Positions 13,541 through 21,229 are shown, numbered from the stretch's first letter. The stretch: DNA of 35,161 nucleotides from Clostridiales bacterium (GCA_012719075.1 JAAYBB010000039.1:1-35161), one strand, 5' to 3'. Numbers and translations are program-made. Notes: a model not told the origin generated them from the sequence alone.

Positions 13541-14016
13541 CGGGCGGCGGACAACAGCACCGGCCCGCCCGGGCGGGCGAACTGCGGCAGGGCGGGCTCA
13601 CCTGCTCCCAGAGCGTGGCGCTGCCCTATGCCGGGGCCTGCGGGCTCACCGAGGCGCAGCTGTCGGCCCTCTCGCTGCCCTTTGCGGGCGGCCTCCACCG
13701 CGGCGACGTCTGCGGCTCGCTCTGCGGCGCCTACCTGGTGATCGGTGCGCTGCTGGGCGGCCGGACGGGCGACCCCCCGCAAAACCGCGCCGCCGTGGCC
13801 GGGGCCATGCGGCAGCTCGACGAGGGGTTTTTGCAGCGCTTTGGCCACCTGCGCTGCCACGACCTGCTGGGCTGTGACCCCCGCACCCCCGAGGGGGCGG
13901 ATCGCATGCGGGAGCGGGACCTCAAGCAGGCGGTCTGCCTGCCCACCGTGCTGTTTTGCGCGGAATTTCTGGAGGCGCTCTGCGACGGGCAGGCGCCGGA
14001 TGCACAGCCCCGCTGA
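13537..14016 (+). CDS. C_GCAxxG_C_C family cysteine-rich protein
   Basis: A 159-residue protein with nine cysteines. It fits the C_GCAxxG_C_C family: GLTCSQSV (Cys23), CGSLCGAYLVIGALLGG (Cys59, Cys63), FxxxFGHLRCHDLLGCD (Cys107, Cys113) and a C-terminal pair (Cys134, Cys141). The biochemical role of this family is not established; the cysteines suggest redox or metal chemistry. The start ATG 13537 overlaps the aminotransferase stop (ATGA), so the two are translationally coupled. The stop TGA lies within the loop of a terminator hairpin (14007-14027). It is often missed because the frame stays open upstream to 13276. Confidence 0.85.
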   Translation: MTGGGQQHRPARAGELRQGGLTCSQSVALPYAGACGLTEAQLSALSLPFAGGLHRGDVCGSLCGAYLVIGALLGGRTGDPPQNRAAVAGAMRQLDEGFLQRFGHLRCHDLLGCDPRTPEGADRMRERDLKQAVCLPTVLFCAEFLEALCDGQAPDAQPR

Positions 14017-14027
14017 CGGGGCCTTTT
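14007..14027 (+). terminator. Terminator overlapping the C_GCAxxG stop codon
   Basis: GCCCCG (14007-14012) pairs with CGGGGC (14017-14022), then CTTTT. The loop CTGA contains the TGA stop. Confidence 0.7.
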
Positions 14028-14097
14028 GACAACAGGCGCCCGGCCCACCTTGCGTGGGCCGGGCCGAGACTGTCAAAAAACCGCCCGTTTTTTGACA
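14023..14097. repeat. Nested, mutually exclusive inverted repeats
   Basis: TTTTGACA (14023-14030) can pair with TGTCAAAA (14071-14078), enclosing the palindrome at 14038-14064. The same TGTCAAAAAAC (14071-14081) can instead pair with GTTTTTTGACA (14087-14097) around CGCCC, an 11-bp hairpin. Confidence 0.7.
14038..14064. repeat. 27-bp palindrome, copy 1
   Basis: Perfect 11-bp stem (GCCCGGCCCAC, loop CTTGC, complement). An identical copy is at 14266-14292. Confidence 0.92.
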
Positions 14098-14129
14098 AGA
14101 GGGCCTGTGCGCTCGCGCCTTCGTTCCTC

Positions 14130-14159
14130 GCCCCTTCGGGGCTCGAAACTCGCAGGCCC
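14130..14159. repeat. Nested hairpin within the 14.1-kb gap
   Basis: GCCCC (14130-14134) pairs with GGGGC (14138-14142), and outer GGGCCTG (14101-14107) with CAGGCCC (14153-14159). Confidence 0.5.
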
Positions 14160-14167
14160 GTTTAGGG

Positions 14168-14200
14168 GTGGGAACGTCGGCACATGTCCGCCGTTCCCAC
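14168..14200. repeat. 33-bp hairpin
   Basis: GTGGGAACG (14168-14176) pairs with CGTTCCCAC (14192-14200); the 15-base middle is partly self-complementary (CGG...CCG). Confidence 0.8.
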
Positions 14201-14265
14201 GGAGTTGATTTTGGGGGCGCTTTTGCTACCCACCCTGGATGAGACCACCTTTTCCGACAAACTGC

Positions 14266-14292
14266 GCCCGGCCCACCTTGCGTGGGCCGGGC
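14266..14292. repeat. 27-bp palindrome, copy 2
   Basis: Identical to 14038-14064, 228 bases away. It lies 76 bases past the 3' end of sleB (minus strand) and may help end that transcript, though the T-tract on that strand is poor. Confidence 0.92.
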
Positions 14293-14367
14293 CTTCGTTT
14301 GTTGGGCAGGACGGGGGTTCGGTGGAGGGGAGGGGGGCCGCCGCCTGCCTGGGGTGGAGGCCGCCCC

Positions 14368-15042
14368 TCAGGTGCAGAACAGGTGGTCGCCGATGACGGC
14401 CACGACCGGGCGGCTGCGTATCCACTTGCTGGTGGCCGTGTCCGGGTTGTAGAAATAAATGGCCCCGTGGGTCGGGTCGTTGCCGGCCAGCGCCTCCTGG
14501 GTCGCGCGGATGGCGCTGGCGGTGGCGGGCTGGTTGATGGTGCCGTTCTGGACCGGCTCAAAGGCGCCGGGCTGGTACACCACGCCGGACAGCGTGTTGG
14601 GAAAGGAGGGGTGGTCGAGCCGGTTTAAGATCACGGCGGCCACCGCGACCTGCCCGATATAGGGCTCGCCCTTGGCCTCGGCCGAGACGGTGCGGGCCAG
14701 CAGGTCGGTGTCGAGGTTGCGGGTGTTGCTCCCGCCACCCCCGCCGCCCGAGATGCCCATCGCCGACAGCGTCCGGCTGCCGGCGATGCCGTCGACCGTC
14801 AGGCCGCGGTCGGCCTGGAACTTGCGCACGGCGGCCTGGGTCTTGCTGCCGTAGATGCCGTCCACGGTGCCGACGTCGTAGCCGAGGTCGCGCAGCTTGG
14901 TCTGGATCTGGCGGACCTCCTCGCCCCGGGAGCCATAGCGCGACAAAACCGGCAGCGCCCGGTCGGACTGGGAGACCAAAAAGCCGGACAGCATGCCGCA
15001 GAGAAAGACAAGAGAACAGAGGATCAGCAACTTCCGCTTCAC
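14368..15042 (-). CDS. sleB: Spore cortex-lytic enzyme SleB
   Basis: A 224-residue exported enzyme. After a hydrophobic signal or anchor (LLILCSLVFLCGMLSGFLV) comes a peptidoglycan-binding domain (YGSRGEEVRQIQTKLRDLGY to VDGIAGSRTLSAMG), a Gly linker, then the hydrolase domain with SAEAKGEPYIGQVAVAAVILNR; the Glu of SAEA (about residue 122) is the conserved catalytic one. SleB is a lytic transglycosylase that degrades muramic-lactam cortex during germination. The frame extends to 15138, but GTG 15042 is preceded by GAGGTG nine bases away and by a sigma-G-like promoter. The usual partner ypeB is not adjacent. Confidence 0.92.
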   Translation of the reverse strand: MKRKLLILCSLVFLCGMLSGFLVSQSDRALPVLSRYGSRGEEVRQIQTKLRDLGYDVGTVDGIYGSKTQAAVRKFQADRGLTVDGIAGSRTLSAMGISGGGGGGSNTRNLDTDLLARTVSAEAKGEPYIGQVAVAAVILNRLDHPSFPNTLSGVVYQPGAFEPVQNGTINQPATASAIRATQEALAGNDPTHGAIYFYNPDTATSKWIRSRPVVAVIGDHLFCT

Positions 15043-15075
15043 GCCTAGTATCACCTCAAACGAAATTGATGTGGA

Positions 15076-15105
15076 TAGTATTGGCGTGGCCTGCGCATTT
15101 ATGTA
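15076..15105 (-). promoter_or_regulatory. Candidate sigma-G (forespore) promoter of sleB
   Basis: On the minus strand TACATA (15105-15100), 17 bases, AATACTA (15082-15076), close to the sigma-G consensus TGMATA and CATACTA (5/6 and 6/7). The leader would be about 27 bases. B. subtilis sleB is sigma-G controlled. Confidence 0.6.
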
Positions 15106-15201
15106 CCGCCGATCAAAAAGCGCGTTTTTCGGCGGCACCGTGCAGCCGGATCGGACCGGCGCGGACAGGGCCTTTTTTGCAAATATTATGAACGCCGCCG
15201 C

Positions 15202-15230
15202 TTGACACCTTTCTTGGATGATTATATACT
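15202..15230 (+). promoter_or_regulatory. Strong sigma-A promoter of rny
   Basis: Perfect TTGACA (15202-15207), 17 bases, TATACT (15225-15230). It predicts a leader of about 330 bases before rny; no gene is recognised in that leader. Confidence 0.9.
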
Positions 15231-15287
15231 AAGTGAGGATTGTATTTTGTAAAGTGCGCCCGTTGAAGGACCGCAAGAAAAGGGATT

Positions 15288-15315
15288 TCCTGCTGCAGTG
15301 GATGCAGGATTTTTT
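15288..15315 (+). terminator. Attenuator-like hairpin 1 in the rny leader
   Basis: TCCTGC (15288-15293) pairs with GCAGGA (15304-15309), followed at once by six T (15310-15315). Confidence 0.45.
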
Positions 15316-15329
15316 GAAGCCTTGACCGC

Positions 15330-15368
15330 CGAAAGGCCTATAGATTTCAGGGCCTTTCGTGCAAAGGC
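15330..15368 (+). promoter_or_regulatory. Two mutually exclusive hairpins in the rny leader
   Basis: CGAAAGGCC (15330-15338) pairs with GGCCTTTCG (15351-15359). The same right arm, GCCTTT (15352-15357), can instead pair with AAAGGC (15363-15368). This is the geometry of a switch, but T-tracts are lacking here. Confidence 0.4.
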
Positions 15369-15439
15369 GGGGCGTAAAGCAACGCTTTTCTCACGGGGGC
15401 CGACTTGTGCCGGGGTCCCGGGTTGACGCAGCTTCTGCA

Positions 15440-15458
15440 GGCCGGAGGGCCGTTTTTT
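15440..15458 (+). terminator. Weak attenuator-like hairpin 2 in the rny leader
   Basis: GGCC (15440-15443) pairs with GGCC (15448-15451), followed by G and six T. The stem is short. Confidence 0.3.
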
Positions 15459-15568
15459 ATAAATGCATTAAAAATTATGCAGATGCAGCTGTGTCAAAGC
15501 GGCCTCTTTGCCCCTTCGCCGGACGGACGGCAAAATAGACCCACAGCAAGAAGGATAGGAGGTGCCTT

Positions 15569-17119
15569 ATGGCATGGACGCAAATCCTCCCCTATCTGGT
15601 TGTTGCGGTTGTGTGCGTGGTTGTTTTTTTTGGGCTCAGCTTTGTGTATAGAAAAAAGATGGCCGAATCCAAACTCGGACAGGCGGAGAGCGAGGCCCGC
15701 AGGATCATCAACGAGGCCATCAGGAGCGCAGAGGCAAAGAAGAAAGAAGCAACGCTTGAGGCGAAGGAAGAGGCCATTGCGCTGCGCGCAGAGGTCGAGC
15801 GGGAGCTCAAGGAGCGCCGCGCCGAAGTGACCAAGCAGGAACGCCGCATTCAACAGAAAGAGGAGTCGCTGGACAAGAAGACCGAAAACCTGGAACAGAA
15901 AGAGGAGCGGGTATCCGGAAAGCTCCGCGAGGCCGAACAGCTCCGCAGCGAGATCGAGACCTTAAAGCGGCAGGAGTGGGAGGCCCTCGAGCGCATCTCG
16001 GGATACACGCTTGAGCAGGCCAAGGAATACCTGTTAAATAACCTTGAAAACGAGATCAAGCACGAGACGGCGCTGCGCATCAAGGAGTTCGAGCAGCGCT
16101 ACAAGGAGGAGAGCGAGCAGCGCGCCAGAGAGGTGCTCACGCTGGCCATCCAGCGCTACGCCGGCGACGTCGTGGCCGAGGCCACCGTGTCGGTCGTGCC
16201 GCTGCCCTCCGACGAGATGAAGGGGCGGATCATTGGCCGCGAGGGCCGCAACATCCGCACGATCGAGACCATGACCGGCGTCGATCTGATCATCGACGAC
16301 ACGCCCGAGGCCATCACGATCTCCAGCTTCGACCCCGTGCGCCGCGAAGTGGCCCGCATCGCGCTGGAGCGGCTGGTGCACGACGGGCGCATCCACCCCG
16401 CCAAAATCGAAGAGACGGTCGAAAAGGCCAGGCGGGACGTCGAGAGCACCATCAAGCAGGAGGGCGAGCGCGCCACCTTTGAAACCGGCGTGTACGGCCT
16501 GCACCCCGAGCTGATCAAGCTGCTCGGGCGCATGCGCTACCGCACCAGCTACGGGCAGAACGTGCTGCTGCACAGCATCGAGGTGGCCCACATCGCGGGC
16601 GTCATGGCGGCCGAGGTCGGCGTGGACGTCACGCTGGCCAAGCGGGCCGGCCTGCTGCACGACATCGGCAAGGCGCTCGACCACGAGATCGAGGGCTCCC
16701 ACATCTCGATCGGCGTGGACGTCGCCCGCAAGTACAAGGAGAACCCCATCGTCATCAACGCCATCGAGGCGCACCACGGCGACGTGGAGCCCACCTCGAT
16801 CATCGCCTGCCTGGTGCAGACGGCCGACGCCGTCTCGGCCGCGCGGCCGGGCGCCCGCCGCGAAAACCTGGAGGCCTACATCAAGCGGCTGGAGCGGCTG
16901 GAGGAGATCACGAACGAGTTTGTCGGCGTCGAGCGCTCCTTTGCCATTCAGGCCGGGCGCGAGGTGCGCGTGATGGTCAAACCCGAGGAGATCTCGGACG
17001 ACGACCTGGTCCTGCTGGCCCGCAACATCGCGAGCAAGATCGAGAGCGAGATGGAGTATCCGGGCCAGATCAAGGTCAACCTGGTGCGCGAGAGTCGCGC
17101 CATCGACTACGCAAAATAA
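15569..17119 (+). CDS. rny: Ribonuclease Y
   Basis: A 516-residue membrane-anchored endoribonuclease that starts mRNA decay. One N-terminal helix (residues 7-27) is followed by a long charged coiled coil to about 200, a KH domain with GREGRNIR at 223-230, and an HD domain with the metal-binding HD at 364-365 ([12 protein letters not shown]) and HHGDVEPTS. Length and order match RNase Y of B. subtilis. ATG 15569 has AGGAGGTG just before it. It is followed by a terminator and then ymdB, the usual neighbour. The long structured leader suggests possible feedback control of its own mRNA. Confidence 0.97.
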   Translation: MAWTQILPYLVVAVVCVVVFFGLSFVYRKKMAESKLGQAESEARRIINEAIRSAEAKKKEATLEAKEEAIALRAEVERELKERRAEVTKQERRIQQKEESLDKKTENLEQKEERVSGKLREAEQLRSEIETLKRQEWEALERISGYTLEQAKEYLLNNLENEIKHETALRIKEFEQRYKEESEQRAREVLTLAIQRYAGDVVAEATVSVVPLPSDEMKGRIIGREGRNIRTIETMTGVDLIIDDTPEAITISSFDPVRREVARIALERLVHDGRIHPAKIEETVEKARRDVESTIKQEGERATFETGVYGLHPELIKLLGRMRYRTSYGQNVLLHSIEVAHIAGVMAAEVGVDVTLAKRAGLLHDIGKALDHEIEGSHISIGVDVARKYKENPIVINAIEAHHGDVEPTSIIACLVQTADAVSAARPGARRENLEAYIKRLERLEEITNEFVGVERSFAIQAGREVRVMVKPEEISDDDLVLLARNIASKIESEMEYPGQIKVNLVRESRAIDYAK

Positions 17120-17150
17120 CCGGGCGAGACGCCGGATTGAAGCGACAGAC

Positions 17151-17182
17151 CAAAAGGCCGCCTTGCAGCGGCCTTTTGGTGT
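17151..17182 (+). terminator. Terminator after rny
   Basis: CAAAAGGCCGC (17151-17161) pairs with GCGGCCTTTTG (17168-17178), loop CTTGCA, 11-bp stem with T-run in its right arm. Some read-through into ymdB is likely as no separate ymdB promoter was found. Confidence 0.85.
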
Positions 17183-17290
17183 TTTGAGCGGCCCGGCCGC
17201 CGGCGGGGGCCAGAGGGCACCTTTCCGCGGCGGCGGCGTCAAAAACAGCAAGCGGCGCGCCGCGGGCGCGCCTGTTAAGGAGGGGACCGC

Positions 17291-18055
17291 ATGCGCATCC
17301 TTTGCATCGGCGACATCGTGGGGCCGGCCGGCACCGCCTTTGTCGAGCGCCGGCTCTGGGGCATCCGCAAGCTGCTGGGGGCCGACTTTGTCATCGCCAA
17401 CGGCGAGAACGCGTCGGCCGGCAACGGGCTGCTGCCGGCCGACGCCAGGCGCCTGCTGGACAGCGGTGTCGACGTCATCACCGGCGGCAACCACATCTGG
17501 CGCCGCCGCGAGATTTACGCGCTGCTCGAGGAGGAGTCGGCGCTGCTGCGCCCCCACAACTACCCCGAGGCGCCCGGCACCGGCCAGGGGATCTACGCGA
17601 CCGCACAGGGCCGCATCGAGGTCGTCAGCCTGATCGGGCAGACCTATATGGACCCCATCGGCTGCCCCTTCCGCACGGCCGACCGACTGCTGGCGGCCGA
17701 GGGCTCGCGCCTGTGCGTCGTGGACTTCCACGCCGAGGCCACCAGCGAAAAACGCGCGCTGGCCGAGTACCTCGACGGGCGGGTGACGGCGGTGGTCGGC
17801 ACCCACACCCACGTGCAGACCGCCGACGAGCAGATTTTAAAGGGGGGCACCGCCTTCATCACCGACCTTGGCATGACCGGGCCGACCGACTCGGTGCTGG
17901 GCGTGGCCAGCGAGGAGGTCATCGAGCGGTTTTTGACCGGCCTGCCGGTGCGCTTCCGGCCCGGCGAGGGGCCGGTGGCGCTCTGCGGCGCGCTGATCGA
18001 GGCCGACCCCGAGACCGGGCGCGCCTGCTCGATCGAGCGGGTTTGCCTGCAGTGA
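17291..18055 (+). CDS. ymdB: YmdB-family metallophosphoesterase
   Basis: A 254-residue TIGR00282-type phosphoesterase. Metal ligands are visible: Asp8 in GDIVG, Glu39-Asn40 in NGENASAGNG, Asn67-His68 in GGNHIW, His147 in DFHAEA, and His172 and His174 in GTHTHVQT. In B. subtilis YmdB hydrolyses 2',3'- and 3',5'-cyclic nucleotides and influences the choice between motility and biofilm; the same chemistry is inferred. ATG 17291 follows TAAGGAGGGG. Its position behind rny is conserved. A 112-base gap without recognised features follows before pgeF. Confidence 0.95.
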   Translation: MRILCIGDIVGPAGTAFVERRLWGIRKLLGADFVIANGENASAGNGLLPADARRLLDSGVDVITGGNHIWRRREIYALLEEESALLRPHNYPEAPGTGQGIYATAQGRIEVVSLIGQTYMDPIGCPFRTADRLLAAEGSRLCVVDFHAEATSEKRALAEYLDGRVTAVVGTHTHVQTADEQILKGGTAFITDLGMTGPTDSVLGVASEEVIERFLTGLPVRFRPGEGPVALCGALIEADPETGRACSIERVCLQ

Positions 18056-18167
18056 ATGAGACAGGCCCGGTCCGTCATAGGTATGGAGCAGGGGGCAACG
18101 TCCGGCGCCGGGCCCTTGGCGCGACGGGTAAAAAAAGCGGCGCCGCGGGCGCCAGACCGGAGCGAGC

Positions 18168-18989
18168 ATGAAGGTTGAACAGATTTTAAAACAGCGGGAC
18201 GGCATCCCCTTTTACACGACCCCCGACTTTGAGCGGCACCCCGAGCTGGCCGCCGGCTTTGCCACCCGCCTTGGCGGCGTGAGCGAGGGCATGTTTGCGC
18301 AGTTCAACTTCGGCTTTTCGCGCGGGGACGAGGTGCCGCACGTGCGGGAGAACTACCGGCGCTTTGCCAAGGCGCTGGGGGTGGACGCGGCCGGCATCGC
18401 GGCCGTGCGGCAGGTGCACTCGGACATTGTGCTGACGGCGCCGCAGCAGGGGGTGGCCAATCCCTTTTCGGGGACGCCGCTGCAGTCGGCCGACGGCGTG
18501 CTGACGGCAACGCCGGGCATCTACCCGGTCTGCTACTTTGCCGACTGCATTCCGCTGCTGATCTATGCGCCCGACCGGCGGGTCTGCGCCGCCGTGCACG
18601 CCGGGTGGCGCGGGGCGCTGCAGAACATCCTGGAAAAGGCGCTGCGCATCATGGAGCGTCAGCACGGCGTGGACCTGGGACAGACGCTGCTGGCCATCGG
18701 CCCCTCGATCTGCCCGCACTGCTTCGAGGTGGGCGAGGAGGTGGCCGCACAGTTTGCGCAGGCCTTCCCCGACTGCCCCGAGCTGATTTTGGAGGGGTAT
18801 CCAAAGCCGCATGTCGACCTCTGGCGGGCGGTGGAGCACAGCGCCCTGCGCTGCGGCTTGCGGCCGCACAACATCACCGGCCTGGGCCTGTGCAACTACG
18901 AGGCGCCCGAGCGCTTCTTCTCCCACCGGCGCCACGGGGAGGACCGCGGGGTCCTGATGGCCCTGATCGGCGTCTTGCCCGAGGCATAG
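18168..18989 (+). CDS. pgeF: Peptidoglycan editing factor PgeF (YfiH/YlmD)
   Basis: A 273-residue protein of the DUF152/YfiH family with all three metal ligands: His84 in VRQVHSD, Cys127 in FADCIPLL and His144 in VHAGWRGA. Family members purify peptidoglycan precursor pools by removing wrongly incorporated L-serine-containing UDP-MurNAc species, and have been assigned purine nucleoside or polyphenol oxidase activity in vitro. ATG 18168 follows GGAGCGAG. Its last codons (GAG GCA TAG) are the first unit of a 15-bp repeat array that continues through the gap to the next gene. Confidence 0.93.
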   Translation: MKVEQILKQRDGIPFYTTPDFERHPELAAGFATRLGGVSEGMFAQFNFGFSRGDEVPHVRENYRRFAKALGVDAAGIAAVRQVHSDIVLTAPQQGVANPFSGTPLQSADGVLTATPGIYPVCYFADCIPLLIYAPDRRVCAAVHAGWRGALQNILEKALRIMERQHGVDLGQTLLAIGPSICPHCFEVGEEVAAQFAQAFPDCPELILEGYPKPHVDLWRAVEHSALRCGLRPHNITGLGLCNYEAPERFFSHRRHGEDRGVLMALIGVLPEA

Positions 18990-19098
18990 CATCCCGAGGC
19001 ATAACACTTTAAGCATCGTATTCCAAGACAGCGCATTCCGAGGCATCGCATTCCGAGGCATAGCATTCCGGGGCATCGCATCCCGAGGTATCGCATAG
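18981..19098. repeat. 15-bp minisatellite, about eight degenerate units
   Basis: Consensus GAGGCATMGCATTCC. Units begin at 18981, 18996, 19011 (14 bases), 19025, 19040, 19055, 19070 and 19085 (cut short by the next ribosome site). Those at 18981 and 19040-19084 are best preserved. The first unit carries the pgeF stop codon; the array ends at the AAGGAGG of the next gene. Confidence 0.92.
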
Positions 19099-19113
19099 AA
19101 AGGAGGCGGCCGT

Positions 19114-20646
19114 GTGCGCAGCAAACTCGCCATGGCCCTGTTGATCCTGTTGCTGCTGACCGCCGGCTGCGACCGCAGCACGCCGGTCGGCGTGACCGTG
19201 GACGGCCAGCCGGCCGACCCGGTGGCGCCCGAGCCGGTGCGGGAGGTGGTGCTGCCCTACAGCCGGGCCGAGAGCCTGGACCCCATCCACACCGGCAACC
19301 GCATGAACTTAGAGCTCTGCGCGCTGATCTACGACCCGCTGGTGCGGCTGGACGGCGCCTTTTGCCCGCAGCCCGCGCTGGCCGAGCGCGTGGAGGTGGC
19401 CGGCAACACCGTGACGCTGCACCTGCGCGCGGAGGTCTACTTCCACAACGGCAAGCGCTTTTCGGCCGAGGACGTGCTCTACTCGCTCGAGGCCGCCCGC
19501 CAGGCCGGCAACTACACCGCCCGCCTGGCCGAGCTCGAGCAGATCGAGGTGCTCGACGGGCAGACCGTCCGCCTGACCCTCTCACGCGAGAACGGCCTGT
19601 TCGCCGCGCTGCTGCAAATTCCGATGCTGCCCGCCCGCACCGCGGGGGAGCCCTTTGAGCCGGTGGGCACCGGGCGGTACATCCTCTACGCCGCGCAGGG
19701 CCTGCTGCAGGCGAATGCGGGCTGGTACGGCGGCGCGCAGCCGCTGTCCGAAATCCACCTGTTCGACACGCCCGACGCCGAGGCCGCGGGCTTTGCCTTC
19801 GAGCTGGGCAGCATCGGCCTGCTGACGCAGCCGCCGGCCGAGACGGCCGGCCTGCGCAAGGGCTATGTGACCAACCGCCTGGTCTTTCTCGGCGTCAACC
19901 CCAAGGCGGCGGCGCTGCACAGCGCCCCGCTGCGGCAGGCGCTCTCGAGCGGGCTGTCCCGCTCTGCGCTGCTGGGCGAGAACCTCATGAAGGGGGGCTA
20001 CGCCGTGCTCTCGCCGCTCAACCCGCGCTGGTACCTGTTTGACGCGACGGCGGCCGGCCGCCACAGCGCGCTCGAGCCCGAGGCGCTGCTGCAGGCCGCC
20101 GGGTACGGCGAGCTCGACGGGGAGGGCCTGCGCGTGGCCGCGCTGCCGGGCGGCAGGACGCAGCGGCTGAGCGTCCGCCTGCTCTGCAACAGCGCCGTCT
20201 CGGGGCGGGTGGGGCTGGCGGCCGGCATCGCGGGCCAGCTTCGGGCCTGCGGCTACGAGGTGCTGGTGCGTGAGGTCGGCGCGGCCGAGTACTTCTCGCT
20301 GGTTGAGAAGGGCGACTTTGACCTGTATATCGGCGAGCTGCGGCTGCTGCCCGACATGGACCTCTCGGCACTGGTGGGCAGCGGCGGCCGCCTCAACTAC
20401 GGGGGCTTCTCCTCGGCCGACGTCGACGGGGCGCTGCTGGCGCTGCGCCTGGCCGACGAGGCCGGCCGGCCGGAGGCCGCCTCCCGGCTGGCCGCGGCGC
20501 TCGACGACGAGCTGCCAATCATCCCACTCTACTACGAGGAGGGGGAGGTCCTGGTCGCCGAGGCGCTGGCGCCCATGCTGGAGCCGAACTGCACGGACCC
20601 CTTAAACGGCCTGACCGAGGTCCCGCTGCGGCGGTCCGAGCCCTGA
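19114..20646 (+). CDS. Extracellular solute-binding lipoprotein, family 5 (peptide/nickel type)
   Basis: A 510-residue lipoprotein. The signal peptide ends in LLTAGC, so Cys19 is the lipid site. The mature part follows the DppA/OppA pattern: ESLDPIHTGNRMNLELCALIYDPLV, VTLHLRAEVYFHNGKRFSAEDVLYSLE, PVGTGRYIL and a C-terminal IIPLYYEEGEVLV. Such proteins deliver peptides or similar ligands to an ABC importer, but no permease or ATPase genes lie near, so it is an orphan receptor here. GTG 19114 is preceded by AAGGAGG seven bases upstream. The ligand is unknown; its place behind pgeF may hint at a cell-wall peptide, which is speculation. Confidence 0.9.
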   Translation: MRSKLAMALLILLLLTAGCDRSTPVGVTVDGQPADPVAPEPVREVVLPYSRAESLDPIHTGNRMNLELCALIYDPLVRLDGAFCPQPALAERVEVAGNTVTLHLRAEVYFHNGKRFSAEDVLYSLEAARQAGNYTARLAELEQIEVLDGQTVRLTLSRENGLFAALLQIPMLPARTAGEPFEPVGTGRYILYAAQGLLQANAGWYGGAQPLSEIHLFDTPDAEAAGFAFELGSIGLLTQPPAETAGLRKGYVTNRLVFLGVNPKAAALHSAPLRQALSSGLSRSALLGENLMKGGYAVLSPLNPRWYLFDATAAGRHSALEPEALLQAAGYGELDGEGLRVAALPGGRTQRLSVRLLCNSAVSGRVGLAAGIAGQLRACGYEVLVREVGAAEYFSLVEKGDFDLYIGELRLLPDMDLSALVGSGGRLNYGGFSSADVDGALLALRLADEAGRPEAASRLAAALDDELPIIPLYYEEGEVLVAEALAPMLEPNCTDPLNGLTEVPLRRSEP

Positions 20647-20675
20647 GCGGCGGGCGCGGGGGCACAAGAAGGCTC

Positions 20676-20704
20676 TTGTTCTTTGGGCCCTGCGATGGTA
20701 TAAT
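20676..20704 (+). promoter_or_regulatory. Extended -10 promoter of asp23-fakA-recG
   Basis: TTGTTC (20676-20681), 17 bases, perfect TATAAT (20699-20704) with TG one base before it. It predicts a structured leader of about 168 bases. Confidence 0.75.
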
Positions 20705-20737
20705 AAAGTACTTTGCGGGCGGGCGCAGGCCGGCCAA

Positions 20738-20860
20738 AGGCCCTTTTCACAGGCCGCGCCCCGCCCCGCCCGGCGGCGGAAAACGCAGGGCCACCGCTGC
20801 GTGAACGACTGGCTGAACACCCAACCGAAAGGGCCTGCCCCGGGGGTCCCCGGGCAGGCC
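20738..20860 (+). promoter_or_regulatory. Structured asp23 leader with alternative pairings
   Basis: ACGCAG (20783-20788) pairs with CTGCGT (20797-20802). GGCCTGCCC (20832-20840) pairs with GGGCAGGCC (20852-20860), ending seven bases before the GGAGG ribosome site. AGGCCCTTT (20738-20746) can instead pair with AAAGGGCCT (20828-20836), which would break the second hairpin. Chance pairing in GC-rich DNA cannot be excluded. Confidence 0.4.
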
Positions 20861-20878
20861 AACCTTGGAGGTAGCACA

Positions 20879-21229
20879 ATGGTGAACTATGAGACACCCC
20901 TCGGCAAAGTGACGCTGTCGGCCGAGGTCTTGGAGACGGTGGTCGGCCTTGCCGTCAACGACTGCTTCGGCGTCGCCGGCATGGCGGCCAGGGATACGAT
21001 GGACAGCATTGTGTCGCTGCTCAAGAAGGCCCGGCTGGACAAAGGGGTCAAGATTTTTCCGATGGGCGACGACATTGTGTCGATCGAGCTGCACATCATG
21101 GTGGTCTACGGACTCAACATCGCCGCGGTCTCCCGAAGCATTGTGAGCAAGATCAAGTACACCGTCGAGGAGCTGACGGGTCTCACCGTGCACGAAGTGA
21201 CCATCTGTGTCGACGACATGAAGGCGTAG
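20879..21229 (+). CDS. yloU: Asp23/Gls24 family protein (YloU)
   Basis: A 116-residue Asp23-family protein. The core matches: GKVTLSAEVLETVVGLAVNDCFGVAGMA, the central IVSIELHIMVVYGLNI and the C-terminal VKYTVEEL-like helix plus VHEVTICVDDMKA. Family members are associated with the cell envelope or alkaline stress; YloU itself has no fixed role. ATG 20879 has GGAGG at 20867-20871; the longer frame from 20801 is unlikely because it would read through the leader hairpin. It precedes fakA as in B. subtilis yloU-yloV. A hairpin (GCGCGCC 21231-21237 with 21251-21257) lies between them. Confidence 0.92.
   Translation: MVNYETPLGKVTLSAEVLETVVGLAVNDCFGVAGMAARDTMDSIVSLLKKARLDKGVKIFPMGDDIVSIELHIMVVYGLNIAAVSRSIVSKIKYTVEELTGLTVHEVTICVDDMKA

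Noticed and set aside
16034-17812. Minus-strand frame of 592 codons opposite rny and ymdB
   Set aside because: Crosses two well-supported genes and a terminator.
18896-19585. Minus-strand frames through the 15-bp repeat (repeats such as CLGMR)
   Set aside because: They depend on the minisatellite and lie opposite pgeF and the binding-protein gene.
20801-20878. N-terminally extended Asp23 protein
   Set aside because: The extension covers the leader hairpin and lacks family similarity; ATG 20879 has a good GGAGG.
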